A stretch of DNA of 64,000 nt from NCBI RefSeq assembly GCF_900240265.1, contig NZ_LT964739.1, forward strand, positions 1,928,170-1,992,169. Direction: 5' to 3'. A program made the translations under genes and the position numbers. Shown here piece after piece: positions 16,289-25,003 of this stretch. Under the pieces are notes generated by a model. The model was not told where the DNA came from. It did no database searches and saw only the letters and a program-made list of their open reading frames with translations. The stretch comes from Galactobacillus timonensis (GTDB taxonomy: Bacteria; Bacillota_I; Bacilli_A; Erysipelotrichales; Erysipelotrichaceae). Each line of letters begins with the position of its first letter. Position 1 is the stretch's first letter.

Positions 16289-17329
16289 ATGCGGACTATT
16301 TATGATGAAACGATTGCGCAGCTGACAGACTGGCTGGCGCAGCGGGGGCAGAAAAGCTACCGTGCAAAACAGATCTATGCGTGGCTGTACCGGAAGCAGG
16401 TTTCTTCCTTTGATGAGATGAGCGATCTTCCGGCAGCTTTGATCGAGCAGCTGAAGGCAGAGTTCTATATTGATCCGGTGCATCTGGTCGATAAACAGGT
16501 GGCAAGAGATCTGACGGCGAAATATCTCTTTGAGATGAAGGATGGCTCGACGGTGGAAGCGGTGCTGATGCACTTCAGCTTCGGGGAAAGTGTATGTGTC
16601 TCTTCCCAGGTCGGCTGCAACATGGGCTGCAGCTTCTGCGCCTCCGGTCTTTTAAAGAAACAGCGCAACCTGACGGCGGGCGAAATGGTCGGTGAAGTGA
16701 TGTTCATTGAGCGCGAACTGATGGCGGAAGGCAAGCGTGTCGGCAATATCGTTATCATGGGAACGGGCGAACCGTTCGATAACTATGACAACGTGCTCGA
16801 CTTCTGTGCCGTCGTCAACAGTGATCTTGGGCTGGCCATCGGTGCACGTCACATTACGATCAGCACCTGCGGCATTGTGCCGCGGATCCGTGACTTTGCG
16901 GCGGGACATTATCAGTACAATCTGGCGGTGTCGCTCCATGCGCCCAATGATGAGATGCGCCGGCGTTTGATGCCGGTCGATCAGGCCTATCCGCTGGATA
17001 CGCTGATGGCGGCGCTGAAGGATTACAGCGTCGATAATCATCGGCGGCTGACGTTTGAATATATTCTTCTGAAGGGTGTCAATGATTCGGATGCCTGTGC
17101 GATTGAGCTGGCGGATCTGATCCGCGGCATGAATGCATATGTCAATCTCATTCCATATAATGAGGTGGACGAAAACGGATACCGGACAACGGACGGGCGT
17201 ACAGCGCTGCACTTCTATGACGTCCTCATGAAGCATGGCGTCAAGGCGACGCTGCGCACCAAGCATGGAGATGATATTGACGCAGCGTGCGGACAGCTGC
17301 GGGCACGGCACGAATTAGGAAAAGAATGA
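16289..17329 (+). CDS. rlmN: 23S rRNA/tRNA adenine C2-methyltransferase RlmN
   Basis: The 346-residue radical SAM enzyme has the cluster motif CNMGCSFC (Cys110, Cys114, Cys117). It methylates A2503 of 23S rRNA and A37 of some tRNAs. The conserved GTGEP (about 154-158) and the C-terminal Cys in DIDAACGQL (about 334), which carries the methyl intermediate, are present. An AGGA lies 3 bases before the ATG. A -10-like TAAAAT (16273-16278) sits just upstream, so an internal promoter is possible. It overlaps prpC by 4 bases. Confidence 0.95.
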   Translation: MRTIYDETIAQLTDWLAQRGQKSYRAKQIYAWLYRKQVSSFDEMSDLPAALIEQLKAEFYIDPVHLVDKQVARDLTAKYLFEMKDGSTVEAVLMHFSFGESVCVSSQVGCNMGCSFCASGLLKKQRNLTAGEMVGEVMFIERELMAEGKRVGNIVIMGTGEPFDNYDNVLDFCAVVNSDLGLAIGARHITISTCGIVPRIRDFAAGHYQYNLAVSLHAPNDEMRRRLMPVDQAYPLDTLMAALKDYSVDNHRRLTFEYILLKGVNDSDACAIELADLIRGMNAYVNLIPYNEVDENGYRTTDGRTALHFYDVLMKHGVKATLRTKHGDDIDAACGQLRARHELGKE

Positions 17330-18093
17330 AATATTTCGGACTAACGGACCGCGGAAAAATGCGGAAGACCAATCAGGATAGCTATTCCATCGCCGCTGGG
17401 GAACAGGGCGATGTTTTCGCTATGGTCTGCGATGGGATCGGCGGGGGAAGAGGGGGCGATGTGGCGAGCCAGATGGCGGTCACACACTTTTCCAGAGCGT
17501 TTTCGGATCATCGTCCGTTCCGGGATGGTGAGGATCTGAAGTGCTGGCTTCTGGGTGAAATCAATAAGACGAACCGCGAGATCCACGCGATGGGGGACCG
17601 CATGCCTTCCCTGAAGGGAATGGGTACGACGCTGACCGGCGTCGTTCTGAGTGATGTTGGCCGCTACATTGTCAATATTGGTGATTCGCGTACCTATGCG
17701 TTTGACTGGGACGGGAAGCTGAAACAGCTGACGGAAGATGATTCTTTGGTCAATGAGATGGTGAAGCGCGGCGAGCTGACGCCGGAAGAGGCGAAGGATT
17801 TTCCGCGCCGCAATGTGCTGACCAATGCGCTTGGCGTGTGGGACCATACGCGGGCAAGAATCTTCCGCTACGATACGGAGGCGGCCGGTTTCCTGGTATG
17901 TTCCGACGGTCTGCACGGCTATGTGAGCGATGGCGATATCAGCGATGTGCTCGGGCGCAGGGACATGGACCCGGCACTGAAGGTGCGTAGCCTGTTCAAT
18001 CTCGCCATGGATGCGGGAGGCTACGATAACGTTACGATCATTTTGGTCGACCTGGAGGAAGAGGGAAAGGAGGAGACCCATGGCAGGAAATAA
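17326..18093 (+). CDS. prpC: PP2C-type protein phosphatase
   Basis: The 255-residue protein has the PP2C metal-binding motifs: RKTNQDSY (13-20), VCDGIGGGRGGD (about 34-45), GDSR (about 120-123) and the late YDNVTIILVD (about 235-244). It dephosphorylates targets of the Ser/Thr kinase encoded next and the kinase itself. The start at 17326 overlaps rlmN by 4 bases and begins with the family's MKYFGLTDRG. It overlaps prkC by 14 bases, which keeps the antagonistic pair in fixed stoichiometry. Confidence 0.96.
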   Translation: MKYFGLTDRGKMRKTNQDSYSIAAGEQGDVFAMVCDGIGGGRGGDVASQMAVTHFSRAFSDHRPFRDGEDLKCWLLGEINKTNREIHAMGDRMPSLKGMGTTLTGVVLSDVGRYIVNIGDSRTYAFDWDGKLKQLTEDDSLVNEMVKRGELTPEEAKDFPRRNVLTNALGVWDHTRARIFRYDTEAAGFLVCSDGLHGYVSDGDISDVLGRRDMDPALKVRSLFNLAMDAGGYDNVTIILVDLEEEGKEETHGRK

Positions 18094-19801
18094 TCTGATT
18101 GCGAATCGCTACGAAGTCTATAAGCATATTGGTCAGGGCGGCATGGCGGATGTGTTTCTGGCTACGGATCTCATTCTGAACCGTCGGGTTGCAATCAAGA
18201 TTCTGCGTTCCGAATTAAGCACGGATCCGACTTCGGTTCTGCGCTTTGAACGTGAGGCTCAGGCGGCGACGGCACTTTCGCATCCCAATATCGTCGAAAT
18301 CTATGACGTCGGAGAATATAAGGGCCATCACTACATCGTGATGGAATACTGTCCGGGCAAGACGCTGAAGCAGGTGATCAAGGAGCGGGGGCCCTTACTG
18401 AAGGAAGAAGCTGTTGACATCATGAAGCAGCTGGTTTCGGCGACGGCGGAAGCGCACCGGCGCGGTATCATTCATCGTGACATCAAGCCGCAGAACGTAA
18501 TGGTTACGGCTGACGGCTCAATCAAGATGCTGGATTTCGGCATCGCTCTTGCCAAAGGAAGTATGCAGCTGACGCAGGCAAATAATGTCATGGGCAGCGT
18601 CCATTATCTGGCCCCGGAACTTGCCAAGGGGAAGCCTGCCTCGGCACAGTCAGACATCTATGCGCTGGGCATTGTTCTCTATGAGATGCTGACGGGGGAT
18701 GTTCCCTTTAAGGCGGAAAGTGCGGTGCAGGTTGCTCTGATGCAGATGCACAACGAAATTCCAAGTATCCGCCAGCAGAATCCGACGGTGCCGCAGTCGC
18801 TGGAAAACATCGTGATCCGGGCGACAGCCAAGGATCCGGCAAACCGCTATCGCTCCTGCACCGAGATGCTGCAGGATCTCAATACCTGTCTGTATCCGGA
18901 GCGTCTCCATGAGCCCAAGGTCAGGTTTTCGCAGCCCCGTACCGAGACACCGAAACCAAGGCCGGCAGTAAAGGAACCAGAGAAGAAGGAAGAAACAGAC
19001 GAACAGACGGAGCGGCGTGTCGTACATTCCGCTGTTCCGCGCAAGAAGCGCCATAAGAGTTGGCTGGTGTATCTTCTGATTGTGCTTCTGATTCTGCTGG
19101 GAGCGGCAAGTGCGTACTTTGCACTTTCGATGTCTGGCATTCTTGCGCCGGCGGTGACGACGGTGAATGTTCCCAACGTTGTCGGCATGACGCTGGCGGA
19201 TGCGAAGAATCTTGCGGTGGAAAACAACCTTGTGCTTGATACATCCAATGTGACCTATGAGCTGACAACGGATACTGAAAAAGGGAAAATCATTTCCGTG
19301 TCGCCCGATGTCGGCAGTTCGGTTGAGAAGGGAAGCCGTCTTACGGTTGTCGTTTCCAGCGGCATTGGCGTTACGACAAAGGACTATACGGGCTGGACCC
19401 TGTCCGATGCGCAGAATGACCTGGCCCAGTATCAGTACATGACCATCGAGACGCAGGAAGAGGAAAGCGACACGGTGGCGGCCGGAACCGTCATCCGTCA
19501 GGAGCTGCTGGATCCGGGAACAATGTTCAACCCGGGCACCAGTACAACGATCCGGCTCGTTTATTCGGCCTGGCCGACGATCACGATTCCGGATGATCTG
19601 ATTGATCAATCAATTGAGGATGCGACCGCAGAGCTGGAGGCGCTGAATGTCAAAGTCGTTACGAGCAATCTTGATGTTTCGGGACTGAGCAGCGAAGAAA
19701 TTGCCAATCTGAAGACAGGCGTCGTCATCAGCGTTGAGCCGGAAGGCGGCAGTGAATATACGCAGCGCGACGACAATTATGTGATTCTTTACTACTATTG
19801 A
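18080..19801 (+). CDS. prkC: PASTA-domain Ser/Thr protein kinase
   Basis: The 573-residue protein begins with a Hanks-type kinase domain: GQGGMADV (18-25), Lys40, catalytic HRDIKPQN (132-139) and DFG (152-154). A juxtamembrane charged region follows, then one membrane helix (about 328-350) and about three extracellular PASTA repeats (from VPNVVGMTLADA at about 364). The PASTA part is expected to sense muropeptides or lipid II and control wall growth and dormancy exit. AGGAGA lies before the start, which is inside prpC. Confidence 0.96.
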   Translation: MAGNNLIANRYEVYKHIGQGGMADVFLATDLILNRRVAIKILRSELSTDPTSVLRFEREAQAATALSHPNIVEIYDVGEYKGHHYIVMEYCPGKTLKQVIKERGPLLKEEAVDIMKQLVSATAEAHRRGIIHRDIKPQNVMVTADGSIKMLDFGIALAKGSMQLTQANNVMGSVHYLAPELAKGKPASAQSDIYALGIVLYEMLTGDVPFKAESAVQVALMQMHNEIPSIRQQNPTVPQSLENIVIRATAKDPANRYRSCTEMLQDLNTCLYPERLHEPKVRFSQPRTETPKPRPAVKEPEKKEETDEQTERRVVHSAVPRKKRHKSWLVYLLIVLLILLGAASAYFALSMSGILAPAVTTVNVPNVVGMTLADAKNLAVENNLVLDTSNVTYELTTDTEKGKIISVSPDVGSSVEKGSRLTVVVSSGIGVTTKDYTGWTLSDAQNDLAQYQYMTIETQEEESDTVAAGTVIRQELLDPGTMFNPGTSTTIRLVYSAWPTITIPDDLIDQSIEDATAELEALNVKVVTSNLDVSGLSSEEIANLKTGVVISVEPEGGSEYTQRDDNYVILYYY

Positions 19802-19810
19802 TCGGACAAC

Positions 19811-20671
19811 ATGCAGGCAAAGATTATCAAGATTCTTTCCAAAGACTATACGCTGCAGCTTGAAGACGGGCGGATTGTGACCGCGGTTGCGATGGGAAAG
19901 CTGCGCAAGGGTTTTTCACCGGTCATCGGTGACGAGGTTGAGGCACAGCAGATGGACGGCCGCTGGGGCATCCAGAGAATATACCCCCGGCGCAATCAGC
20001 TGGTGCGCCCGGCCTGTGCCAACATTGATCAGGTACTGATCGTGATGTCGGTCAGGGAGCCGGATTTTTCTTCGACGCTTGTGGACCGTCTGAGCATGCT
20101 GATTGTGCATGCGGGGATTACGCCGGTATTAGCGGTTACGAAATGCGATCTTGGCATTCCGGAAGAAGTGGAAAAGGAAATTGAAGCCTATGAAGCCGGC
20201 CCGATGCAGGTGATCCGCTGCGGAAGAGGTCAGCTGAGCCGGGAGCTCGGCGGAATCTTAAAGGGAAAAATCACCGTTTTGACAGGACAGTCCGGCGCGG
20301 GTAAGAGCTCGCTGCTCAATGAGCTGGATCCTTCGTTCCATCTTGCGACACAGGAGATTTCCAAGGCTTTGGGACGTGGCAAGCATACGACGCGCCACTC
20401 GCAGCTGCATCCGGCGGCCGGCGGTCTTGTGGCAGATACACCGGGTTTTTCTTCGCTGGACTTTTCGTCCATTACCAAAGAGGAGCTGGCGGACTGTGTG
20501 CTCGAGTTTCAGCCCTATCTCGGCAGCTGCCGCTTCAATGACTGCCGCCATGATCAGGAGCCGGGCTGCGCAGTGAAAGAAGCTTTGGAAAAAGGAAAGA
20601 TCCGGCCCGAAGCCTATGCGCATTACATTGAAATTCTGCACTGGATTGAAGCACAGAAGAAGACCTACTGA
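19811..20671 (+). CDS. rsgA: Ribosome small subunit-dependent GTPase RsgA
   Basis: The 286-residue circularly permuted GTPase has an N-terminal OB fold, then G4 (TKCD, about 113-116), G1 GQSGAGKSS (about 159-167) and G3 (DTPGF, about 206-210). A C-terminal zinc domain has CRFNDCRH and a following Cys (about 239-255). It matures the 30S subunit late in assembly. It follows prkC by 9 bases in the conserved kinase-rsgA-rpe-thiN order. Confidence 0.95.
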   Translation: MQAKIIKILSKDYTLQLEDGRIVTAVAMGKLRKGFSPVIGDEVEAQQMDGRWGIQRIYPRRNQLVRPACANIDQVLIVMSVREPDFSSTLVDRLSMLIVHAGITPVLAVTKCDLGIPEEVEKEIEAYEAGPMQVIRCGRGQLSRELGGILKGKITVLTGQSGAGKSSLLNELDPSFHLATQEISKALGRGKHTTRHSQLHPAAGGLVADTPGFSSLDFSSITKEELADCVLEFQPYLGSCRFNDCRHDQEPGCAVKEALEKGKIRPEAYAHYIEILHWIEAQKKTY

Positions 20672-20689
20672 ACAAGGAGGAAAAAGCTT

Positions 20690-21337
20690 ATGACAATCGT
20701 TGCCCCTTCGGTATTATCACTGGACTACAGCCATATGGAGAAACAGATTCAGCAACTCAATGAATCGGAAGCGGAATGGCTCCATTTCGATGTGATGGAT
20801 GGACATTTTGTTCCAAATCTGACCTTTGGCACCGATATTATGAAAGGCTTTGCCAAAAGCAGCCGGCAGAAACTGGATGTGCATGTAATGATTGAGGACC
20901 CGGTTGCCTTCATGGATTCCTTTTATGAAGCCGGTGCCTATAACTATACGTTCCATGAGGAAGCTCTGATGCATAAGGAAGAGATCGCAAAGCTTGCCGC
21001 ACATGCCCATGAGCTTGGAAAGTCTGTCGGCCTCTCGATCAAACCGGGCACGCCTCTGGAATATCTGAAGCCGTGGATCGGAAAGTTTGATCTGTTTCTT
21101 CTGATGAGTGTTGAGCCCGGATTCGGCGGACAGAAATTCCAGCCGGCGGTTCTTGATCGTATCCGCACGCTGCGCAAATGGTTGATGGAAGAAGGCAGTA
21201 CAGCATTGATCGAAGTGGATGGCGGCATCAATGCCGAAACCGGAAAACAGTGTGTAGAAGCCGGCGCGGATGTTCTGGTAGCGGGAAGCTATGTGTTCAA
21301 AAACGATATCCGGAAAGCTGTGCATTCCCTTGTCTAA
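20690..21337 (+). CDS. rpe: Ribulose-phosphate 3-epimerase
   Basis: The 215-residue TIM barrel has APSVLSLDY (5-13), HFDVMDGHFVPNLTFG (about 32-47), MSVEPGFGGQKF (about 138-149) and VDGGI (about 177-181). It interconverts ribulose-5-P and xylulose-5-P in the pentose phosphate pathway. An AAGGAGG lies before the ATG. The thiN start lies within its last codons. Confidence 0.96.
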   Translation: MTIVAPSVLSLDYSHMEKQIQQLNESEAEWLHFDVMDGHFVPNLTFGTDIMKGFAKSSRQKLDVHVMIEDPVAFMDSFYEAGAYNYTFHEEALMHKEEIAKLAAHAHELGKSVGLSIKPGTPLEYLKPWIGKFDLFLLMSVEPGFGGQKFQPAVLDRIRTLRKWLMEEGSTALIEVDGGINAETGKQCVEAGADVLVAGSYVFKNDIRKAVHSLV

Positions 21338-21947
21338 GACCTGTGTCATCATGCTCAAGCAGGGCGGACAGCTGCCGCAGGATCTGGGGGATGCAGATTA
21401 TATCGGCGCGGATAAAGGTGCACTTCTGCTTGCACAGAAAAAGATACCGATGGTGCTGGCCATCGGTGACTTTGACTCGGTTCATGAAGAAGACATGGCA
21501 TTAATCCGCCGATACAGCAAAGAAGTAGTCAGGCTGAATCCCGTCAAAGATGACTCGGACAGCGAAGCCGCTGTCCGGGCCGCCCACAGGCTTGGTTATG
21601 AGAAGATCATTCTGCTTGGCGGCCTTGGCGGGCGCATGGATCATACGCTGGTCAATCTGCGGCTGTGTGCTGTGTTTGCCAATCAGCTGGTACTTGCGGA
21701 TGAGTGCAACCGGATCGAGGCGGTCACAGAAGGCGGCTATGACTTTCGTGAGAATGATGGCTGGAAGTATTATTCCTTCTTTACGTTTGAGGAGGCGGTG
21801 GTTTCACTGGAAGGTTTCTATTATCCTTTGAAGAATCAAAGACTAGGGCCGCTGGACCTTTATACCGTGAGCAATGAATTGAGTGCAGCGGAAGGAAGGC
21901 TGGTTGTAAAAAAAGGCACTGTTCTCGTGATACGGTCACGGGACTAG
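21330..21947 (+). CDS. thiN: Thiamine pyrophosphokinase
   Basis: The 205-residue protein has the family motifs GADKGA (about 27-32), GDFDS (about 47-51), DDSDSEAA (about 70-77) and GGLGGRMDH (about 95-103). It transfers pyrophosphate from ATP to thiamine. I chose the TTG at 21330 because it supplies the first beta strand; the first ATG (21351) would delete it. This gives an 8-base overlap with rpe. Its last codons contain a minus-strand terminator. Confidence 0.88.
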   Translation: MSKTCVIMLKQGGQLPQDLGDADYIGADKGALLLAQKKIPMVLAIGDFDSVHEEDMALIRRYSKEVVRLNPVKDDSDSEAAVRAAHRLGYEKIILLGGLGGRMDHTLVNLRLCAVFANQLVLADECNRIEAVTEGGYDFRENDGWKYYSFFTFEEAVVSLEGFYYPLKNQRLGPLDLYTVSNELSAAEGRLVVKKGTVLVIRSRD

Positions 21948-21951
21948 TGCC
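21908..21951 (-). terminator. Minus-strand terminator inside the 3' end of thiN
   Basis: Read on the minus strand, GGCACT ... AGTGCC (outer stem) with CGTGA/TCACG (inner stem) is followed by seven T (A run at 21908-21914). It lies almost wholly inside thiN coding sequence. It would stop transcription arriving from the ISL3 element or, before the insertion, from rpmB. Confidence 0.7.
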
Positions 21952-21956
21952 AAAAG

Positions 21957-21984
21957 AAAATCCGGTTCTCCGGATTCCTTTTAT
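21957..21984. terminator. Terminator after thiN, usable in both directions
   Basis: AATCCGG/CCGGATT with a TTCT loop (21959-21976) is followed by CCTTTTATT on the plus strand and by TTCTTTT on the minus strand. Confidence 0.8.
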
Positions 21985-22074
21985 TGGCGATCTAAATTTA
22001 TCTGGGGATGCCTCGAAAACGAAGTAAAAAAACTTGGGGTGTCAGGGTACCCCATGAAGGTTTATCCCACCACG

Positions 22075-22102
22075 AAACCGTCTGGTAAAACAGGCGGTTT
22101 TT
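22075..22102 (+). terminator. Hairpin with T tract at the IS left end
   Basis: AAACCGTCTG (22075-22084) and CAGGCGGTTT (22091-22100) pair over 10 bp with one G-U, followed by TT. The CAGGCGGT arm can pair instead with ACCGCCTG at 22122-22129. It probably protects the element from transcription entering from outside. Confidence 0.6.
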
Positions 22103-22129
22103 GAATGGAAAGGAAAAGGAGACCGCCTG

Positions 22130-22429
22130 TTACGGCTGCGTCTCCTGAAGTTCTTCGTATTCATCCAAAAACATCTCGCAATAGATGGCGATGCGGGCAA
22201 GCATCTCGTCTGTGTTCATGGCATACAGAGTCATACTGCTCGTTTGGTCACACTGCTTCAGCTCGCATTCAATGCCGCGCATTAATCGCTGTGCTGAGCG
22301 GCATATTCGGTTCATGGAACGAATGCTGGCCTGCAGATATTGTTCTGCTTCTTTGCCATACAAACAGGCTCCTTCTGCAGTGATCCATGTCTGCTCGGGA
22401 CTCAGGGGCTGAAAGCTGGTTGAAGTCAT
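22130..22429 (-). CDS. Small IS-encoded protein of unknown function
   Basis: The 99-residue protein has no family I recognise. It is rich in Glu, Gln and Met, with likely helices and several cysteines, and no membrane segment. Its start overlaps the transposase stop by 4 bases (ATGA), so it is translationally coupled to the transposase and belongs to the element. A DNA-binding or transposition-accessory role is possible but unproven. Confidence 0.65.
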   Translation of the reverse strand: MTSTSFQPLSPEQTWITAEGACLYGKEAEQYLQASIRSMNRICRSAQRLMRGIECELKQCDQTSSMTLYAMNTDEMLARIAIYCEMFLDEYEELQETQP

Positions 22430-23841
22430 TGCTTAACCTTCTTTGGCGGAATGACAGGATTCAACATTGGCTTGGAGCTCTTTCTGAGCACATATAGGCA
22501 GCGGCTGCGGAACCTGTCCCAGTTGGTATATCCGTTGGCTGCTTTCTTGATCGTCTTGATGATTGAGTTCCGGTTCTCCATCAATCCGTTATTCAGTTTT
22601 ATGTCGGACACTACCACCTGGCCTGTGTCCTTATCGACTGTATGACGCTGCTTTACGACAATGAAGGAGTTGATAATCTCCTCTCTCCAGCTGATCAGGG
22701 TGCGGGAGAACTCTTTCATTTCCGGAATACCACTGGCTGCGAAGGACTGAATCAGTTTGTTCAGCTCCTGGGGAGCAGTATCGTAAGTGCAGTTGTCATA
22801 GAAGTCCACAACGTCATCCTTGAGGTCCCATGCCTTTTTCAAATCGGGATGAACGGCTTCGATCATGGCTTTAATTTCGTAATAATTGAGGAACCGGTTC
22901 AGCTTGCGGTTCATTTTCCTTGGATGGCCGGGATCGAACAGCTTTTTACCATCTTTGTCTCTGGCGTCCAGCCGCTTGAATATCATCCAGTTGAATGTCT
23001 TCAGCAGATAATACTCGTTGGTTTGTGTTTTTGTGCCTTCAATATATTTTGGAGTCTGCTTCATTACTCTGATCCGGACGCTGTCAGCCTTTCTGGAGAG
23101 CTCCTGGCTGACATGATAATGGTCAACGGAATGATAGGCCTTAGGGAACAGCTGACGTATGATGGCGCGGTATTCACTATACATGTCCGTGGCAATCATT
23201 TTGACGCGCTTTCGCTCTTCCACTGGGATTTTGAGAAAGTAGCTGAGCAGATAATCTTTTCTTCTGCTTGGCAGGATATCCACCGGCTCCTGTGACTCAA
23301 AGTCGAGAATAACGAACACATATTTTGAGTTCTCTCCCGGATGATAAAATGCGTAGTTCTCATCCCAGCACATCAATGTGGGCAGAGGTCTTCGCGCCTC
23401 CTTTACGTGGGCATCGAAGACGGAGGCAGCGGTTGTGGGAGAGATGTGATACCGCTTAGCGACGGAAGCGAAGGTCTCGGTCTGAATCTTCAAATCGTTC
23501 AGAATGTTTTCAACCGTGAGGGCGGAGATGTGCTGCTTCCTGAAACAGAATGGATTGTTCTCATAGTACGTTCGATGACAGACAGGACAGATGTACCTGC
23601 GGGCATGATAGAAGATGGTGCACTCACGATCAGTAAAGACGCCGTGGCTTATCTTCTTGTCAATGTAGTCCTTAACCCTTGGCAGGGTACAGCCGCAATC
23701 GGGACAAGGCGGATGATCCGGCCGCAGTAAAACATGGACAGACGCACTGCCATTGTCATTATGGAAGATGACATTCTCCACACTGCCTGTATCGAGGTTA
23801 AAGAATTCAAGAATGGCCTGTTTATCAGATTGTTCGGACAT
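22426..23841 (-). CDS. ISL3-family transposase
   Basis: The 471-residue protein has an N-terminal double zinc ribbon (CPDCGC...CPVCHRTYYENNPF, about 48-100), then an HTH region. The RNase H-like catalytic core has candidate acidic residues in CWDENYAF, IATDMYSEYR and LMENRNSIIKT. The start at 23841 is chosen for AAAGGAGA 8 bases upstream. The frame is intact, so the element may be mobile. It differs from the transposase at 52534, so the two elements are separate ISL3-family members. Confidence 0.9.
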   Translation of the reverse strand: MSEQSDKQAILEFFNLDTGSVENVIFHNDNGSASVHVLLRPDHPPCPDCGCTLPRVKDYIDKKISHGVFTDRECTIFYHARRYICPVCHRTYYENNPFCFRKQHISALTVENILNDLKIQTETFASVAKRYHISPTTAASVFDAHVKEARRPLPTLMCWDENYAFYHPGENSKYVFVILDFESQEPVDILPSRRKDYLLSYFLKIPVEERKRVKMIATDMYSEYRAIIRQLFPKAYHSVDHYHVSQELSRKADSVRIRVMKQTPKYIEGTKTQTNEYYLLKTFNWMIFKRLDARDKDGKKLFDPGHPRKMNRKLNRFLNYYEIKAMIEAVHPDLKKAWDLKDDVVDFYDNCTYDTAPQELNKLIQSFAASGIPEMKEFSRTLISWREEIINSFIVVKQRHTVDKDTGQVVVSDIKLNNGLMENRNSIIKTIKKAANGYTNWDRFRSRCLYVLRKSSKPMLNPVIPPKKVKQ

Positions 23842-23875
23842 AGATCTTCTCCTTTGAGCCCAGCATAGGGGAAGA

Positions 23876-24349
23876 TCAGGAAAGGCCCAAGTCAAAGTCA
23901 TTTGGCCCATTCAGGCAGAGATTGATTCCGGCCACCCAGCCACTGGAAGAATCATATTCCGGAGCCCGGCGGACATCACGCCGGAATAGAACACGAAGCT
24001 GTTGAAGCAGCGAATCAGGCGGATCAACCAGCTTCAGGAAAATCCGGAGCTGCACAATGAGCTTATCGAGCCATTTGTTCCAACGGTAAACGGAAGAATC
24101 GGAAGGAAGCGAATAACGATCAAGATCCAGATCATTGTCCAGAGCCGATTCGATGGTCTGCACCGAGTAGTGCTTGTAAGGGACAAGGAAATCAGGGAGA
24201 ACACGGTGATGTCTTCCGTTGGAAGAGACGGCGACAGGAATCCAGATCCAGTAAGAACCTTTTGGCGTTTTAACGCACCTTCTGGCTGTTCCGCAGAATC
24301 TCATTGGCAGGCCTGTTTCAGGATCCAAAACAGGTTCGCTGCATTTCAT
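23876..24349 (-). CDS. DUF6431-like protein upstream of ISL3 transposase
   Basis: The 157-residue protein resembles DUF6431-type proteins often found with transposases. It has the HHRVLPDFLVPYKHYSVQTIESAL segment (about 48-71) and a later helical SSVYRWNKW part that looks DNA-binding. The N-terminal zinc-finger cysteines usual before this segment are incomplete (only CGTARRC seen). No Shine-Dalgarno precedes the ATG. The 5' end may therefore be truncated or the gene decayed. It lies 34 bases upstream of the transposase on the same strand. Confidence 0.55.
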   Translation of the reverse strand: MKCSEPVLDPETGLPMRFCGTARRCVKTPKGSYWIWIPVAVSSNGRHHRVLPDFLVPYKHYSVQTIESALDNDLDLDRYSLPSDSSVYRWNKWLDKLIVQLRIFLKLVDPPDSLLQQLRVLFRRDVRRAPEYDSSSGWVAGINLCLNGPNDFDLGLS

Positions 24350-24427
24350 CAAAAATCATTCGGATGATTAGGATGTTTAACAATTTTGTATTGTGAATGT
24401 GGTACACTAACCATGGTTTTGGTTACG

Positions 24428-24468
24428 GGTTCAGAGAGTGCTGGGAAGCTTTGTCTCTGAACCTTTTC
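24428..24468 (+). terminator. Hairpin with T tract near the IS right end
   Basis: GGTTCAGAGA (24428-24437) and TCTCTGAACC (24454-24463) form a perfect 10-bp stem followed by TTTTCC. It faces the plus strand. No gene that it would terminate is evident in 24350-24427. The rest of 24469-24648 holds only the presumed IS end. Confidence 0.6.
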
Positions 24469-24648
24469 CTTTCTATTGATGTCTCTAACCGCATGATAAT
24501 CGGTAAATACGAAAAGGAGAAGGCCGTTGTGCCTCCCCATGAGGGTTTACAGCTCTTTAACTCCTCCCGGATCATCAATCCCAGGATTTCTTAGAGGCAC
24601 CCCCAAACCCCATCTATTTTTAGATAGTCCTTTTATTTATTAGGATAC

Positions 24649-24861
24649 TTAAGCCGCTTTCGCTGCTCTTTTTGCCTTGGCTCCGCCTTTGAGGGTCCTT
24701 AATGCACGTGCGGAAACCTTTACTGTCTTGGGCTTTCCGTCAACGATCATATGTACCTTCTGCAGATTGACATTCCATCTTCTGCGGGTTGCACGCAGAG
24801 AATGGGAACGAGCATTGCCTGACAGCGGTCCCTTGCCGGATACTTCGCATACTCTGGACAT
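24649..24861 (-). CDS. rpmB: 50S ribosomal protein L28
   Basis: The 70-residue protein begins [20 protein letters not shown], and [11 protein letters not shown] follows, both typical of L28. The Ala/Lys-rich C-terminus is usual. A GGGAGG site precedes the start. In related bacteria rpmB lies close to thiN in convergent orientation; here the ISL3 element has come between them and probably cut rpmB off from its terminator. Confidence 0.96.
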   Translation of the reverse strand: MSRVCEVSGKGPLSGNARSHSLRATRRRWNVNLQKVHMIVDGKPKTVKVSARALRTLKGGAKAKRAAKAA

Positions 24862-24894
24862 GACTGCACCTCCCTTACTTCATAACGCTTCAGT

Positions 24895-24923
24895 AGAATA
24901 TCATGATTAAAATGCAAATGCAA
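24895..24923 (-). promoter_or_regulatory. rpmB promoter
   Basis: Minus-strand TTGCAT (24918-24923) and TATTCT (24895-24900) are separated by 17 bases, 34 bases upstream of the start codon. Confidence 0.7.
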
Positions 24924-24964
24924 TATGGAAAATACGGATGGGGCCGGGGATAATCCGATATCCT

Positions 24965-24973
24965 GTGGTAAAA
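24965..24973 (+). promoter_or_regulatory. Extended -10 promoter of ftsAZ
   Basis: TGG-TAAAAT, with TAAAAT near 24968-24973, precedes ftsA by about 30 bases. No matching -35 is seen. Confidence 0.5.
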
Positions 24974-25003
24974 TGTAGCAAAGATTCGAAAGGAGCATTT
25001 CCC

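Larger units (their letters stand above)
22004..24604 (-). mobile_element. ISL3-family insertion sequence with three genes
   Basis: The block carries, on the minus strand, a DUF6431-like gene, an ISL3-family transposase and a small overlapping ORF. GGGGATGCCTC (22004-22014) and its inverted partner GAGGCACCCCC (24594-24604) match at 10 of 11 positions and are the probable ends. The right end may extend to 24612, where CCCC is followed by ATCT, the same four bases that precede the left GGGG. I found no clear 8-bp duplication, so the boundaries are approximate. It lies between thiN and rpmB, which are neighbours in related genomes. Confidence 0.75.

Noticed and set aside
22040..24560. Direct repeat CCCCATGARGGTTTA near both ends of the first ISL3 element
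   Set aside because: Thirteen to fourteen bases match in the same orientation, but one copy per end and no function make coincidence possible.
21990..24625. 8-bp target duplication around the first ISL3 element
   Set aside because: The flanks ATTTATCT and ATCTATTT look alike but are not direct repeats. Only ATCT is shared, and only if the right end is moved to 24612.
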